Origin: Pedobacter miscanthi
GTDB taxonomy: Bacteria > Bacteroidota > Bacteroidia > Sphingobacteriales > Sphingobacteriaceae
Length of the DNA: 64,000 nt
Direction of reading: 5' to 3'
Assembly (NCBI RefSeq): GCF_003315595.1
Contig: NZ_QNQU01000001.1
Location: forward strand, 248,001-312,000
Below, piece after piece: positions 1-8,306 of this stretch (its first letter is position 1; each line of letters opens with the position of its first letter). A model generated the notes under the pieces. The model worked only from the letters and a program-made list of their open reading frames with translations. It searched no databases and was not told the origin of the DNA. The position numbers were made by a program, and so were the translations under genes.

Positions 1-41
1 CTTGGTTCATTTTGCTGGATATTGATTTTAACTTCTGCCAT
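1..41 (-). CDS. Possible 5' end of a gene running off the window
   Basis: An ATG on the minus strand at 41-39 opens a frame reading MAEVKINIQQNEP that leaves the window with no stop. The upstream sequence is AT-rich and contains TAAATTG, resembling a Bacteroidota -7 box. Thirteen codons are too few to identify a family. It may be the start of a small cytoplasmic protein, or chance. Confidence 0.3.
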   Translation of the reverse strand, partial: MAEVKINIQQNEP

Positions 42-714
42 AGTGGTTAATAATTTTAGGGCAATTTAGCAAGAATTAAGGTTTTTGTATGGAAGATATG
101 CGGGTAGATTTTATCGTAACAAAAAAGTGGCTTCATCCCGCAGATAACGCGAAAAGCCTGCAGATTTTAGCAGATCATTTTATTTTGCCATGGAGGCAGA
201 TTTACAACGGAATATGTTAACGCAACACGTCATCACCAACGCAACCCCTCCTCTTGACCGAAGCATCGCGAAGTGGAGAGATCTATCTCGAAAAACATCT
301 GATTAGTTCCATAATTAATTTAGCCACGGAGGCACGGATTTACACTGAGCTACGCTAACACACGCCCATTATCGCGAGAAAACCCAAAGTCAATTCTTCA
401 TCCAAATATAGTACAATTGCTATTAGCCATTCTCCAACAGTTACCCACTTGAGCGTAGTCGAAGGGTAAACAGTTAAGCAATTAACCAATGAACAGTTTT
501 CAGTTGGCAATTTACAGTTAAGAATTTATCAATACTACAATTAACCAATCCACAAATGACCAATGAACAGTTTTCAGTTGGCAATTTGCAGTTAACAATT
601 TATCAATACTACAATTAACCTATCCACAAATGACCAATGAACAATTTCCAGTTGGCAATTTGCAGTTAACCGATTTAAACAATTAACCGATTAACCAATA
701 AGCCAATAAGCCAA
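42..714. other. Intergenic region made of repeat fragments
   Basis: No convincing coding frame is visible. The stretch contains fragments seen elsewhere in the window, such as 'cacggaggcacggatttaca' and 'gagagatctatct', and ends in a tandem repeat (485-680). The only regulatory feature suspected is the promoter of the partial gene at 1-41. Confidence 0.6.
485..680. repeat. 74-bp tandem repeat, about 2.6 copies
   Basis: Units begin at 485, 559 and 633 with ACCAATGAAC and share about 74 bases with a few substitutions. The third unit is incomplete. Related words (ccaatgaac, cattggtt) recur near 62.3-62.5 kb, so this is a low-complexity intergenic repeat family rather than a coding or CRISPR element. 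Confidence 0.75.
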
Positions 715-1839
715 TCACCTGATATCCTTATTGATCTGATTGAGCAGGTAACCTTTCAGGTCCGAATCGTTTTCCCAGTACATTACCCCGCCCATCTGGT
801 TTTTCTTTACGTACTTACACTTTTCCGTTACCGATTTCTCATCGTCGAAAGTCATAAATTCTTTAGTTTCATTATTGAAAATATAAGATGCCTTTGCCGA
901 TTTATCTACATAATGTTTAAAGCCTTTTTTGTTGATCAGACTATCGCGGATAAAGGTATAACCTTTGCCATAACCCTGTGATTGAACACTATCTGCAATT
1001 CCATTATGCGCAGCATCTTTTAATTTAATCATCCTGCCATAAAACGCAATGCCCATTACCAGTTTATTGGCAGGTACACCAGCTTTAACAAAAGCCTTAA
1101 AAACGGCATCGCCACTGTTGCCTTTGTATTGATCAGAATCATAAAGATTGGTATGGTGCACAGCCACGCCATTACCAGGATAAAAATCGTAGGTCATCAG
1201 GTTCACAAAATCGAGATAACGCTGCACTTTATCCATTTCGGTATGGTTGATGTAATTGTTAAAACCTCCAACGGCAATCGTTAAAAGCTTTTTCGATCCG
1301 GTTTCGCTTTCGAGTTTATTCAACTCATCGCGTAATGACGCCATCATCAGGGTAAAGTTCTTTTTATCTTCGGGGCGGTAAACATTTCCTTGTTCGCCCG
1401 GAATACCGGGATATTCCCAGTCTACATCTACTCCATCAAGCTTAAATTTCCGAGCAATATCTACTGCGCTTGTAGCAAAAGCTGCTCTCGCTGTATCGGT
1501 AAGCGCAGCATCAGAGAAATTCTCACTCCAGGCCCATCCACCGATGGAAATTAAAATCTTCAACTTTGGATTTTGAGCTTTTAGAGCGACTAAATTTCTT
1601 AGATTTACGGTATCAGTAGCCGGCCTGTTGATGAAAGCGCGGTTATCTTTCACGTTAATAAATGCATAATTGATATGCGTGAGTTTTTTAGGCGCAATAA
1701 GCGAAACATCAACCAGGCCGCGGTAACCTCCCACATAGCCGATAATTACCTTTTCGCTTTCATTCTTTGATGCGGCCATGATTAAAAATGCAATGATAAA
1801 CACGGGAAAAACGGCCAAAAACTTTAAATTTCTTTTCAT
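715..1839 (-). CDS. Secreted GH18 chitinase
   Basis: Glycoside hydrolase family 18 enzyme, expected to cleave beta-1,4-N-acetylglucosamine linkages in chitin or related glycans. The N-terminal 23 or so residues form a hydrophobic export signal. SIGGW (about residues 98-102) and DGVDVDWEYPG carry the family signature DxxDxDxE, with E142 the expected catalytic acid. MTYDFYPG, about residue 215, is the second substrate-site motif. At 374 residues it is a single catalytic domain with no visible carbohydrate-binding module. It lies 160 bases downstream of the ThuA-like gene on the same strand, plausibly in one transcript. Family call is firm; true substrate is not known from sequence. Confidence 0.93.
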   Translation of the reverse strand: MKRNLKFLAVFPVFIIAFLIMAASKNESEKVIIGYVGGYRGLVDVSLIAPKKLTHINYAFINVKDNRAFINRPATDTVNLRNLVALKAQNPKLKILISIGGWAWSENFSDAALTDTARAAFATSAVDIARKFKLDGVDVDWEYPGIPGEQGNVYRPEDKKNFTLMMASLRDELNKLESETGSKKLLTIAVGGFNNYINHTEMDKVQRYLDFVNLMTYDFYPGNGVAVHHTNLYDSDQYKGNSGDAVFKAFVKAGVPANKLVMGIAFYGRMIKLKDAAHNGIADSVQSQGYGKGYTFIRDSLINKKGFKHYVDKSAKASYIFNNETKEFMTFDDEKSVTEKCKYVKKNQMGGVMYWENDSDLKGYLLNQINKDIR

Positions 1840-1860
1840 TTTATAGATTTTAATGGCTTT

Positions 1861-2700
1861 TTAATGCTTTTTACCCGTTCCCAACCACAAAAGTGCGTTG
1901 ATCAGCAATTTATCCTGATCGGGGTTGCCGAATGAAGAGGAAAGCGATTTATTGGTATTGTCGTATTTATGTTCGTAATCCATGTCGTTGTGCCCCATGT
2001 TTACATAAACCATTTTAAACTTTTTGTTGCTCCATACCACCGGATAAAAGCCACTGCGCCAGATTTCATGTTGTTTCGGACCTGTGCCCAGGGGAAAACT
2101 TGCAGAATCGATCGATAAAAGGATATCGATATCCGGGTTATTGCGCAGGTCGTTTTTCCAGCGGTACCATTCATTTGGCTGTGCCTTAAATGTTTCCGGA
2201 AGATTTGCTGTAGCGGGATGTTTTGCTTCTTTTCTTAAAATGGCACTGGTTGGCCTCCAGGTATTGCTTCCATATTCGCCGGAGCCCAGAAAAGTGTTGT
2301 GGTACCAATCCCAGTTTTGCGGAACCGCCGAGTTATTTAAGCCAAATGCAGCAAAATGAAATCCCATCCATCCGCCTCCATTTTCCATATATTTCTGGAA
2401 TGCTTCGCGCTGCGCTTTCTTTTCAGGGCGGGTATCCAAAAAGAGGACTACCTGATAGTTAGCAAGGAATTTTTCGTTCAGGTTTTCCCAGTTGGAGGTA
2501 GAATCGTATTCAAAATTGTATTCTTTAGCCATTTTCGGGAACCAAACATTGGCTTCGTGCACAAAACTGATGTGCGCCAGGTCGCTTTTGGCGGTATAAA
2601 AGGCAATTACCTTGAATTTCTTTTTCGCTGATGCCATCAGGCTTTTCGAATAAAACAGCACTGACAAAAAGCAAAGGAAAAGTAAATATATTTTTTTCAT
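1861..2700 (-). CDS. Secreted ThuA-like domain protein
   Basis: Exported protein of the ThuA (trehalose-utilisation-like, glutamine-amidotransferase-fold) family, often found near glycan or sugar metabolism genes in Bacteroidota. The start is placed at the ATG ending at 2700, giving the signal peptide MKKIYLLFLCFLSVLF; a longer frame reaching 2784 adds 28 residues that spoil the signal. Recognisable stretches are FKVIAFYTAKSDLAH at the N-terminus, ENGGGWMGFHFAAFG in the middle and YVNMGHNDMDY near the C-terminus, where a nucleophile-elbow-like turn occurs in the family. It precedes the chitinase, so the two may be co-transcribed. The molecular activity of this family is poorly defined. Confidence 0.85.
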   Translation of the reverse strand: MKKIYLLFLCFLSVLFYSKSLMASAKKKFKVIAFYTAKSDLAHISFVHEANVWFPKMAKEYNFEYDSTSNWENLNEKFLANYQVVLFLDTRPEKKAQREAFQKYMENGGGWMGFHFAAFGLNNSAVPQNWDWYHNTFLGSGEYGSNTWRPTSAILRKEAKHPATANLPETFKAQPNEWYRWKNDLRNNPDIDILLSIDSASFPLGTGPKQHEIWRSGFYPVVWSNKKFKMVYVNMGHNDMDYEHKYDNTNKSLSSSFGNPDQDKLLINALLWLGTGKKH

Positions 2701-2935
2701 AACCATAACTATCGGATAATCTGATGGTGCCAATATCGCTATTTTTGAAACACAAGTGCCCAAATAGGTGCCTGTATATACCACTACAAATGCACTTCAT
2801 TATGATTTTAAGGATGTAATCTGCCTTTATAAAGCAATCTTTTAAATAAGAATTGTGATAAAATTGAAAATGCGATAAATTAGCCCTGGTCAAATGCTGT
2901 TTTGACCAACAGCAAACTTTTCAATATCAGATACG

Positions 2936-3892
2936 ATGCCCAACAATAAAGTATTTCCGCTTAACCTGCTTTTTCTTGGTTTTTTATTCAGTTCTTTGGC
3001 TTCCTTCGGGCAGATTGTGTTAAAGGACAAGAAATCGCGTGTAGAAACCAAAATATTTTCACAAACTGATTCTACCCCATTAAAACTGGATATTTATTAT
3101 CAGGGTGAGATAACAGAGAAAAAACATACTTTGCTGTTTGTTTTTGGTGGTGGTTTTGTGCTGGGCCGCAGAGACAGCAAGTTGTATGAGCCTTACTTTA
3201 ATAGGTTGATCGAACATGGCTTTAAAGTAGTTTCAGTAGATTACAGGTTAGGGCTTAAAGGCAAAAAGTTCCCTACCCCGTTCAATACTTCTAATTTACG
3301 GTCGGCCATTGATACCGCAACTGCAGATGTTTATAAAGCAACCGCTTATATTATCAAAAATGCAAAGGCTTTGGGTATTGATACTGGTATGGTGATCATC
3401 TCCGGATCGAGCGCGGGAGCGATTACGGCGTTACATGCAGATTATAATAAAAGAAACGCTACTCCGCTGGCAGCTAACCTTCCGCTTAATTTTCAATATA
3501 AAGGTGTAATTTCTTTTGCTGGGGCAATTTTAAGCTATCAAGGCGCTCCAAAATATGCGATGGCACCTGCACCAACCATGTTTTTTCATGGCACGGCCGA
3601 CAAACTGGTTCCATACAACAAAGTGAGGTTATTTAACCGCGGTTTTTTTGGATCTAAATACCTGGCTCACCGTTTCAGAAAAAATAATTATCCTTATTAT
3701 TTTCAATACGTACAGGATATGGGTCACGAAATAGCCGGTTCGCCAATGACCGAAAACCTGCCCGATATTTTATGGTTTATCGAAAATTATGTAGTTAAAC
3801 ACAAGCGTTATTTTATGGATGTGGATTTTAAAGATGCCGACAAAAAACGTACTTTCAATTTGTCTGCTGCTAAAAAAGTAATCGGGAATTAA
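2936..3892 (+). CDS. Secreted alpha/beta hydrolase (carboxylesterase-like)
   Basis: Probable esterase of the alpha/beta-hydrolase fold. Residues 1-25 (MPNNKVFPLNLLFLGFLFSS) are a signal peptide ending near SFGQ. FGGGFVLGRRDS is the oxyanion-hole loop of the hormone-sensitive-lipase/carboxylesterase type, ISGSSAGAI is the nucleophile elbow with the second Ser of GSSAG, and HGTADKLVP and GHEIAG supply the likely Asp and His. A short inverted repeat (TGCTGTT at 2895, AACAGCA at 2908) lies just upstream. It is divergent from the ThuA gene and convergent with the small gene that follows. Substrate unknown. Confidence 0.85.
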   Translation: MPNNKVFPLNLLFLGFLFSSLASFGQIVLKDKKSRVETKIFSQTDSTPLKLDIYYQGEITEKKHTLLFVFGGGFVLGRRDSKLYEPYFNRLIEHGFKVVSVDYRLGLKGKKFPTPFNTSNLRSAIDTATADVYKATAYIIKNAKALGIDTGMVIISGSSAGAITALHADYNKRNATPLAANLPLNFQYKGVISFAGAILSYQGAPKYAMAPAPTMFFHGTADKLVPYNKVRLFNRGFFGSKYLAHRFRKNNYPYYFQYVQDMGHEIAGSPMTENLPDILWFIENYVVKHKRYFMDVDFKDADKKRTFNLSAAKKVIGN

Positions 3893-3896
3893 AAGA

Positions 3897-4091
3897 TCAA
3901 TTGTCGCTACCACCTTGTTCGCTGAGGATGCGCTCAATTTCGAGCATCATCTGTTCGGCTAAACGCTGCTTGGCCAAAGATTTCGACAGGTAAGCATCTG
4001 CAAAAGTAGCCTCCAGTTCGTCCATAATGAAGGCATATTTAGCCTTGAGTTCTATGAGATCGATCTGAAGCTTCTTCGAAAGGTTTTGCAT
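3897..4091 (-). CDS. Small hypothetical protein (64 aa)
   Basis: A 64-residue frame with a strongly helical, charged composition (DLIELKAKYAFIMDELEATF, then LAEQMMLEIERILSEQ), likely a small alpha-helical or coiled-coil protein. No signal peptide, membrane segment or known motif is visible. The stop lies five bases from the stop of the convergent esterase gene. It could be a real conserved small protein, judging by its amphipathic heptad-like pattern, but I do not recognise the family. Confidence 0.55.
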   Translation of the reverse strand: MQNLSKKLQIDLIELKAKYAFIMDELEATFADAYLSKSLAKQRLAEQMMLEIERILSEQGGSDN

Positions 4092-4655
4092 AGCACAAAG
4101 CTAAAAAAAGCAGATCGTTATTTACTGGTCTGATCTGTCATTTTTCTCTTTTTTAAAAAATATCAGGCAATTTGGTAAAACGTTAAAACAATCCCGTCCT
4201 TACAACGTTTATATTATAATTCCGGCGTGGTTTCCGGAATTCATTTGTTTGGTTAGTTGAATAGGGATCGATCTCAAATTGAATCCCTTTTCTTTTTTGG
4301 ATTAAAATCAGGCGCGGAAAACACAGATTAACACGGAGTACTAACGCTGTCCGTCATCTCAACCATAGTGGAGAGATCTATCTGAAGAGATATTATTCAG
4401 TGCCAAATATATTTCTAATCTGCGTTCTTATCTTTTTAGATCTGCGGGAACATTTTTCACTCTATTTCCCACTCATGTAGCATAAAAGAACACCGATTTA
4501 AAGACATATTAGGTGAACTTAGGTGACTAAGATGGTCTTAAAAAATAAAAACTATGCTGTTTTAATTGACCACCTAAGACACCTGAGAACATCTAAGCTG
4601 CAGGTTTATCTCCCTAATATTTGGGACTCGTACTTCAGTCAAATGACAACTTTAT
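4092..4655. other. Intergenic region with ncRNA candidate and repeat debris
   Basis: Apart from the structured element at 4205-4298, this stretch holds dispersed-repeat fragments (aacacagattaacacgga, gagagatctatct, agatctgcgggaac). A 60-codon open frame at 4523-4705 lies in repeat-like DNA and overlaps the neighbouring gene; I do not regard it as a gene. Confidence 0.6.
4205..4298 (+). ncRNA. Candidate small RNA, copy 1, ending in an intrinsic terminator
   Basis: A first perfect 8-bp stem (AATTCCGG 4218-4225 with CCGGAATT 4234-4241) encloses the loop CGTGGTTT. A single-stranded stretch containing TTTGTTTGGTTAGTTGA follows. A second stem (AGGGAT 4263-4268 with ATCCCT 4283-4288) is followed by TTTTCTTTTTT, a typical Rho-independent terminator. 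A second copy at 6054-6149 keeps both stems through changes that preserve pairing, which argues for a functional RNA. No protein gene is linked to it. The 5' end is uncertain; CGTTTATA at about 4206 is conserved upstream in both copies. Confidence 0.6.
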
Positions 4656-5540
4656 TTAGCCATTATAAGCCACAGCAAACTGCGCCGCAAAATCTTTTAA
4701 CTTGATTTTACCTACAGGAACAATGCCTTTCGCTTCGAAATCTTCCCACAATATTTCACTTCTGATGGCTGTCCCCATTTCTATATAATTTTTGGCCATT
4801 TCTGCTGGCAAACCTGCACCAACCATACCTTCGTAAGCCTGCGTATCATCAAATTCAACCCATGGCAAACCGGCTTTGCCTATTGCCGAACCTAAAGCAG
4901 CAGCTACTTCGCTCAATTTGGGCTTATCGCTGGCAATATAAAGGATACTTTTTCCTTCAAAGCCCTCTTCTACCTTGGCAGCGGCTACCGCGGCAATATC
5001 GGTTGGATGAACGAGTACAATCGATTGATCGGCACCATAATTAGATCCGATAATACCTGCATGTTTAATCAGATCGATGTTTGCATAAAAGTTGTTGTAA
5101 AAAAACGCCGGACGAAGGCTTAACAGATCAATACCCTCTACCTGGTTAAAAATTTGTTCTACAGCATGTAAACCTGCAATGGGGCCGGTACCTTTTTCTA
5201 AATGAGCGCCTATACTGCTTAATAAAATCACTTTTTTAATGCCCGAAGCTTTTACTGCATTGGCATAATGCTGCCCTACATTTTTAATGTGCCCGGGTAG
5301 GTCATCGGCACCAAAGTGAGGTGGAACCATCAGGTAAACTAAATCTGCACCGGCAAAAGTTTTAGTCAGAAAACTTTCGTCCGTTACCGAACCAATGGCC
5401 GCCTGCGCACCAAGCTGATTTATTTCTGCTGTTCTATCTGCATTACTACTTACTACAGTTACGTTATGGCCTTGTGCAATTAATTGAGTTGCTAATGGTT
5501 TGCTGATATTCCCTAAGGAACCTGTTATGATTATTTTCAT
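4656..5540 (-). CDS. NmrA-like NAD(P)-binding oxidoreductase
   Basis: Atypical short-chain dehydrogenase of the NmrA/quinone-oxidoreductase-like group. The start is the ATG ending at 5540, so the protein begins MKIIITGSLGNISKPL; a frame extending to 5594 would run through the promoter. The Rossmann glycine motif is TGSLGNIS (G-x-x-G-x-x form), followed by VVSSNADRTAEI, a probable NADP-binding loop. YLMVPPHFG and LLSSIGAHLEKGTGPIAGLH are typical of the NmrA/QorB family, which lacks the classical Tyr-x3-Lys. It is divergent from an HxlR regulator that probably controls it. A role in quinone or electrophile detoxification is an inference from that arrangement. Confidence 0.85.
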   Translation of the reverse strand: MKIIITGSLGNISKPLATQLIAQGHNVTVVSSNADRTAEINQLGAQAAIGSVTDESFLTKTFAGADLVYLMVPPHFGADDLPGHIKNVGQHYANAVKASGIKKVILLSSIGAHLEKGTGPIAGLHAVEQIFNQVEGIDLLSLRPAFFYNNFYANIDLIKHAGIIGSNYGADQSIVLVHPTDIAAVAAAKVEEGFEGKSILYIASDKPKLSEVAAALGSAIGKAGLPWVEFDDTQAYEGMVGAGLPAEMAKNYIEMGTAIRSEILWEDFEAKGIVPVGKIKLKDFAAQFAVAYNG

Positions 5541-5563
5541 GATTGTTATGTTTTTATTTAAAG

Positions 5564-5602
5564 CAAAGTTATATTTGTACTTACTTTTATACAAGTACTT
5601 AC
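5564..5602. promoter_or_regulatory. Divergent promoters and HxlR operator candidate
   Basis: Between the divergent oxidoreductase and hxlR-type genes, TATATTTG (5570-5577, plus) and TAACTTTG (5571-5564, minus) both fit the Bacteroidota -7 box TAnnTTTG. They overlap a direct repeat GTACTTAC at 5577-5584 and 5595-5602, exactly 18 bases apart, and a dyad TTGTA-N10-TACAA (5575-5594). Repeats overlapping both promoters fit an autorepressing HxlR dimer. The binding itself is inferred. Confidence 0.6.
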
Positions 5603-5617
5603 CCCAAAGTATGTATC

Positions 5618-5983
5618 ATGACAGCCATTAAAGAAAATTCGACCTTAAACGAAAACAGGAAAAGCAGCCAGGCCAGTTGCCCGGTAAGTTTTGTGATGAA
5701 TAAAATAGGCGGCCACTGGAAACCCATTATTCTTTATCACCTTTTGAGCGGTACAAAAAGGTACAGTGAACTTAAAAAGCTTATACCGGCCATTACAGAA
5801 AAAATGCTCATTCAGCACCTTAAACAGATGCAGGAAGATAACCTGGTGATCCGTGAAGCACAAAATGTAGTTCCTCCGCATGTAACCTACAGCCTGAGTA
5901 AAGAAGGCGAACAGTTAAGAATCGTGCTTGATGCAATGGTGGAATGGGCTTTTGCGCAGGATTTTAAAATAGATGAAAATTAA
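5618..5983 (+). CDS. HxlR-family winged-helix transcriptional regulator
   Basis: A 121-residue HxlR-type DNA-binding protein. The ATG at 5618 is chosen because an earlier in-frame ATG (5543) would include the promoter elements. The core CPVSFVMNKIGGHWKPIILY followed by GTKRYSELKKLIPAITEKML and the wing region VVPPHVTYSLSKEG is diagnostic. C21, immediately before the first helix, corresponds to the conserved N-terminal Cys that senses quinones or disulfide stress in QorR/YodB/HypR relatives (family knowledge). It is divergent from the NmrA-type oxidoreductase, the usual target arrangement, so it is probably a local autorepressor. Confidence 0.9.
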   Translation: MTAIKENSTLNENRKSSQASCPVSFVMNKIGGHWKPIILYHLLSGTKRYSELKKLIPAITEKMLIQHLKQMQEDNLVIREAQNVVPPHVTYSLSKEGEQLRIVLDAMVEWAFAQDFKIDEN

Positions 5984-6053
5984 AAGCTTTCTACCTCATT
6001 ATTAACCCCCTACATTAAATCCGAAAAATCAACAAAACAATCCATTAAAACTT

Positions 6054-6149
6054 CCGTTTATAATGACGAACCCGGGGTGGTTTCCGGGATTCATTTGTTT
6101 GGTTAGTTGATTAGGGATCAATCTCATATTGAATCCCTTTTCTTTTTTT
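6054..6149 (+). ncRNA. Candidate small RNA, copy 2, ending in an intrinsic terminator
   Basis: Homologous to the element at 4205-4298. Stem 1 is CCCGG (6071-6075) with CCGGG (6084-6088) around the loop GGTGGTTT; relative to copy 1 a T-A pair has become C-G. Stem 2 is AGGGAT/ATCCCT (6113-6118, 6133-6138), with an inner CAAT/ATTG helix where copy 1 has CGAT/ATTG (A-U replaced by a G-U wobble). TTTTCTTTTTTT follows. It lies 60 bases upstream of a Gfo/Idh/MocA gene, so a 5'-leader role is an alternative to an independent sRNA. Confidence 0.6.
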
Positions 6150-6208
6150 AAGCTTACCTGAAAAATCCATTTTAAGCCAATATTTCTTAATTTCACCGCT
6201 CAAATTAA

Positions 6209-7186
6209 ATGATCATGGAAGAAATCAGGTGGGGTATTATTGGCTGTGGCGATGTAACAGAAGTAAAAAGCGGTCCGGCTTTTAATAAAGTTGCCCATTC
6301 GAAATTGGTGGCGGTAATGCGACGTGATGGCGCTAAAGCAGCTGATTATGCAAAACGCCATGGAGTACCAAAATGGTACAGCTATGCTTCGGAACTGATT
6401 AATGATCCGGAGGTAAATGCCATTTATATTGCTACACCGCCCTTGCAACACGAAGCTTATACCATTGAAGCCTTACAGGCGGGAAAACCCGTGTATGTAG
6501 AAAAACCGATGACTTTAGATGCTGCCGCAGCACAACGGATGACGGATGCAGCAAATCAACTCAATATAAAGCTTTGTGTGGCCCATTACCGACGGGCACA
6601 GCCCATGTTTCTGAAAGTTAAAGAACTGCTGGATCAACATACCATTGGAGATATCCGTTTGATCCGCTTAAAAATGCTCCAGCCACCAAATCCTGTACTG
6701 ATTGCCAAAACAGAAGATAACTGGAGGATTAATCCTGCCATTTCTGGCGGAGGTTTATTCCATGATCTGGCTCCCCATCAGCTGGATTTAATGACCTACT
6801 ATTTTGGTGCAGTAAAAAGTGCTTCGGGTATAGCAGCTAAACAACAGGAAAATACCGAAGTTGATGACCTTGTTACCGGCAATATTCTTTTCGAAAACGG
6901 CGTAGTTTTCAGCGGCACCTGGTGTTTCTCCGTTGCGCCTCAGGATCAGGCTGATGAATGTGTAATATATGGTTCGAAAGGCAAAATCAGTTTTCCGATG
7001 TTTGGCAATAAAATTAACCTTACAACCGATCGAACTGAAACATTCGCATTCGAACCTTTGCAACATGTGCAACAACCCATGATTGAAAAAGTTGTTGATT
7101 ACTTTTTAAATAAAGGACCAAACCCATGCAGTGGCGAAGATGCATTGATTACCATGAAATTAATGGACGATTTTACGGAAGTTTAA
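6209..7186 (+). CDS. Gfo/Idh/MocA-family oxidoreductase
   Basis: NAD(P)-dependent dehydrogenase of the glucose-fructose oxidoreductase/inositol dehydrogenase family, 325 residues. The N-terminal Rossmann domain shows WGIIGCGDVTEV, VPKWYSYASELINDPEVNAIYIATPP and the hallmark EKP (VYVEKPMTLDA) that contacts the nicotinamide. GGGLFHDLAPHQLDL contains the catalytic-region Asp and His typical of the C-terminal beta-sheet domain. No signal peptide, so cytoplasmic. Substrate cannot be told from sequence; sugar or cyclitol is the family norm. The 3' end overlaps the convergent gene by 14 bases. A second in-frame ATG at 6215 is an alternative start. Confidence 0.9.
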   Translation: MIMEEIRWGIIGCGDVTEVKSGPAFNKVAHSKLVAVMRRDGAKAADYAKRHGVPKWYSYASELINDPEVNAIYIATPPLQHEAYTIEALQAGKPVYVEKPMTLDAAAAQRMTDAANQLNIKLCVAHYRRAQPMFLKVKELLDQHTIGDIRLIRLKMLQPPNPVLIAKTEDNWRINPAISGGGLFHDLAPHQLDLMTYYFGAVKSASGIAAKQQENTEVDDLVTGNILFENGVVFSGTWCFSVAPQDQADECVIYGSKGKISFPMFGNKINLTTDRTETFAFEPLQHVQQPMIEKVVDYFLNKGPNPCSGEDALITMKLMDDFTEV

Positions 7187-8306
7187 CTTTTTCCGAACCA
7201 ATTCCCCAATTGATCCCCAAAGCTGTAATCAGTTTGTTCGGCATATCGAAATTTTTCCCGAAACTACCATTAAGGAATACCTGATCGGCAATTTTGTAAC
7301 TTAGCTGTCCAACAGTGCGGTTTTGATCGCTTGTGCCTGCCTTGTTCCAACGATGGAGCCATTCAACTCCGATAGCAAACTTGTCTATCTCAATCCCGGC
7401 TTTGCCACCGGCATCAACCGAACGGTTAAGCCCTACATTGCCCGCATTATCTTTATAAAAATGGTCTTCCTGATACCTTACAGAGGCATTTAAACTAAAA
7501 TAATTGAGAGTAGGTTTATCAAATTTCAAACGCATGGGGATATAGCTCGAAAGCGTTGTCCAAACACCTGTCCGGCCTGATTTATAGTGTTTATCATCAA
7601 TTCCGTATACGGCATAAGCGGCAGAAAGATCAAGATTAAGGGTAGGTTTCTCAGCAATCAATGTATTGATCTGGTCCATAGCATTTTCCAAATCTTTGTA
7701 GTTCCATTTTTTCAATATTTCTGCGGTGCCTGCAGGATCAATGATCATGGCATCTAACATTGCCTGATTGCTATCAAAACCTTTATTAGCTGCTTTAGTC
7801 CATGCAGTTAATGCATTTCCAATGTCGGTTACATAGCTTTTCCGGTGTACCTTGATCAAGTTGGTGCGTCCTCCGACAGAAAATACCTGCTGTTGATCGG
7901 CAACTGCATCAGGGATCAGATCTTTATTAATCAGCGCAACCGAAACCCCCGTAAACTTTAATCCGCCCCATATATTTTCACGAAGATCCTTACCCGTAGT
8001 ATCTTTGGTTTTTAACCCAAGTACATCGTATACCGAATAACCTTTTTTGTTAAACCACCAGAAAGGGGTAAAACCCGCGGCAAAATTATCCGGGAAACCA
8101 CTTTTCGACTGACCAAAAGATTGTGCCACACCCAATACGAATGATTTTGGTGTGGTAGGATTCTGAACGAGTGTAGGGCTCAGATCGGTTAGTACAAATG
8201 CCGGTGAAGTTGGTGCGCCAAGATCTTCGAGTTTTATCGTTTTGGTATCCTGGGCTTTTGTAATCAGAGCAGCACAAAGCAGCGAGAAGGTCAATAGTTT
8301 TTTCAT
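7173..8306 (-). CDS. Exported protein of unknown function, possibly outer membrane
   Basis: A 377-residue protein with a clear signal peptide (MKKLLTFSLLCAALITKAQ). The mature part is rich in aromatic and alternating polar/hydrophobic strands, for example FAAGFTPFWWFNKKGYSVYD, YFSLNASVRYQEDHFY and VFLNGSFGKNFDMPN, ending near LGINWGIGSEKVKLP. This pattern fits an outer-membrane beta-barrel or surface protein. I recognise no family. It is translationally coupled to the upstream 136-residue gene (ATGA-type overlap at 8303-8306), which implies related function. Confidence 0.6.
   Translation of the reverse strand: MKKLLTFSLLCAALITKAQDTKTIKLEDLGAPTSPAFVLTDLSPTLVQNPTTPKSFVLGVAQSFGQSKSGFPDNFAAGFTPFWWFNKKGYSVYDVLGLKTKDTTGKDLRENIWGGLKFTGVSVALINKDLIPDAVADQQQVFSVGGRTNLIKVHRKSYVTDIGNALTAWTKAANKGFDSNQAMLDAMIIDPAGTAEILKKWNYKDLENAMDQINTLIAEKPTLNLDLSAAYAVYGIDDKHYKSGRTGVWTTLSSYIPMRLKFDKPTLNYFSLNASVRYQEDHFYKDNAGNVGLNRSVDAGGKAGIEIDKFAIGVEWLHRWNKAGTSDQNRTVGQLSYKIADQVFLNGSFGKNFDMPNKLITALGINWGIGSEKVKLP

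Noticed and set aside
2525..2893. 122-residue frame upstream of the ThuA gene
   Set aside because: Out of frame with and antisense-free overlap of the ThuA coding start; signal peptide evidence supports the other frame.
4523..4705. 60-residue open frame on the plus strand
   Set aside because: Lies in dispersed-repeat DNA and overlaps the 3' end of the oxidoreductase gene; no protein-like composition.
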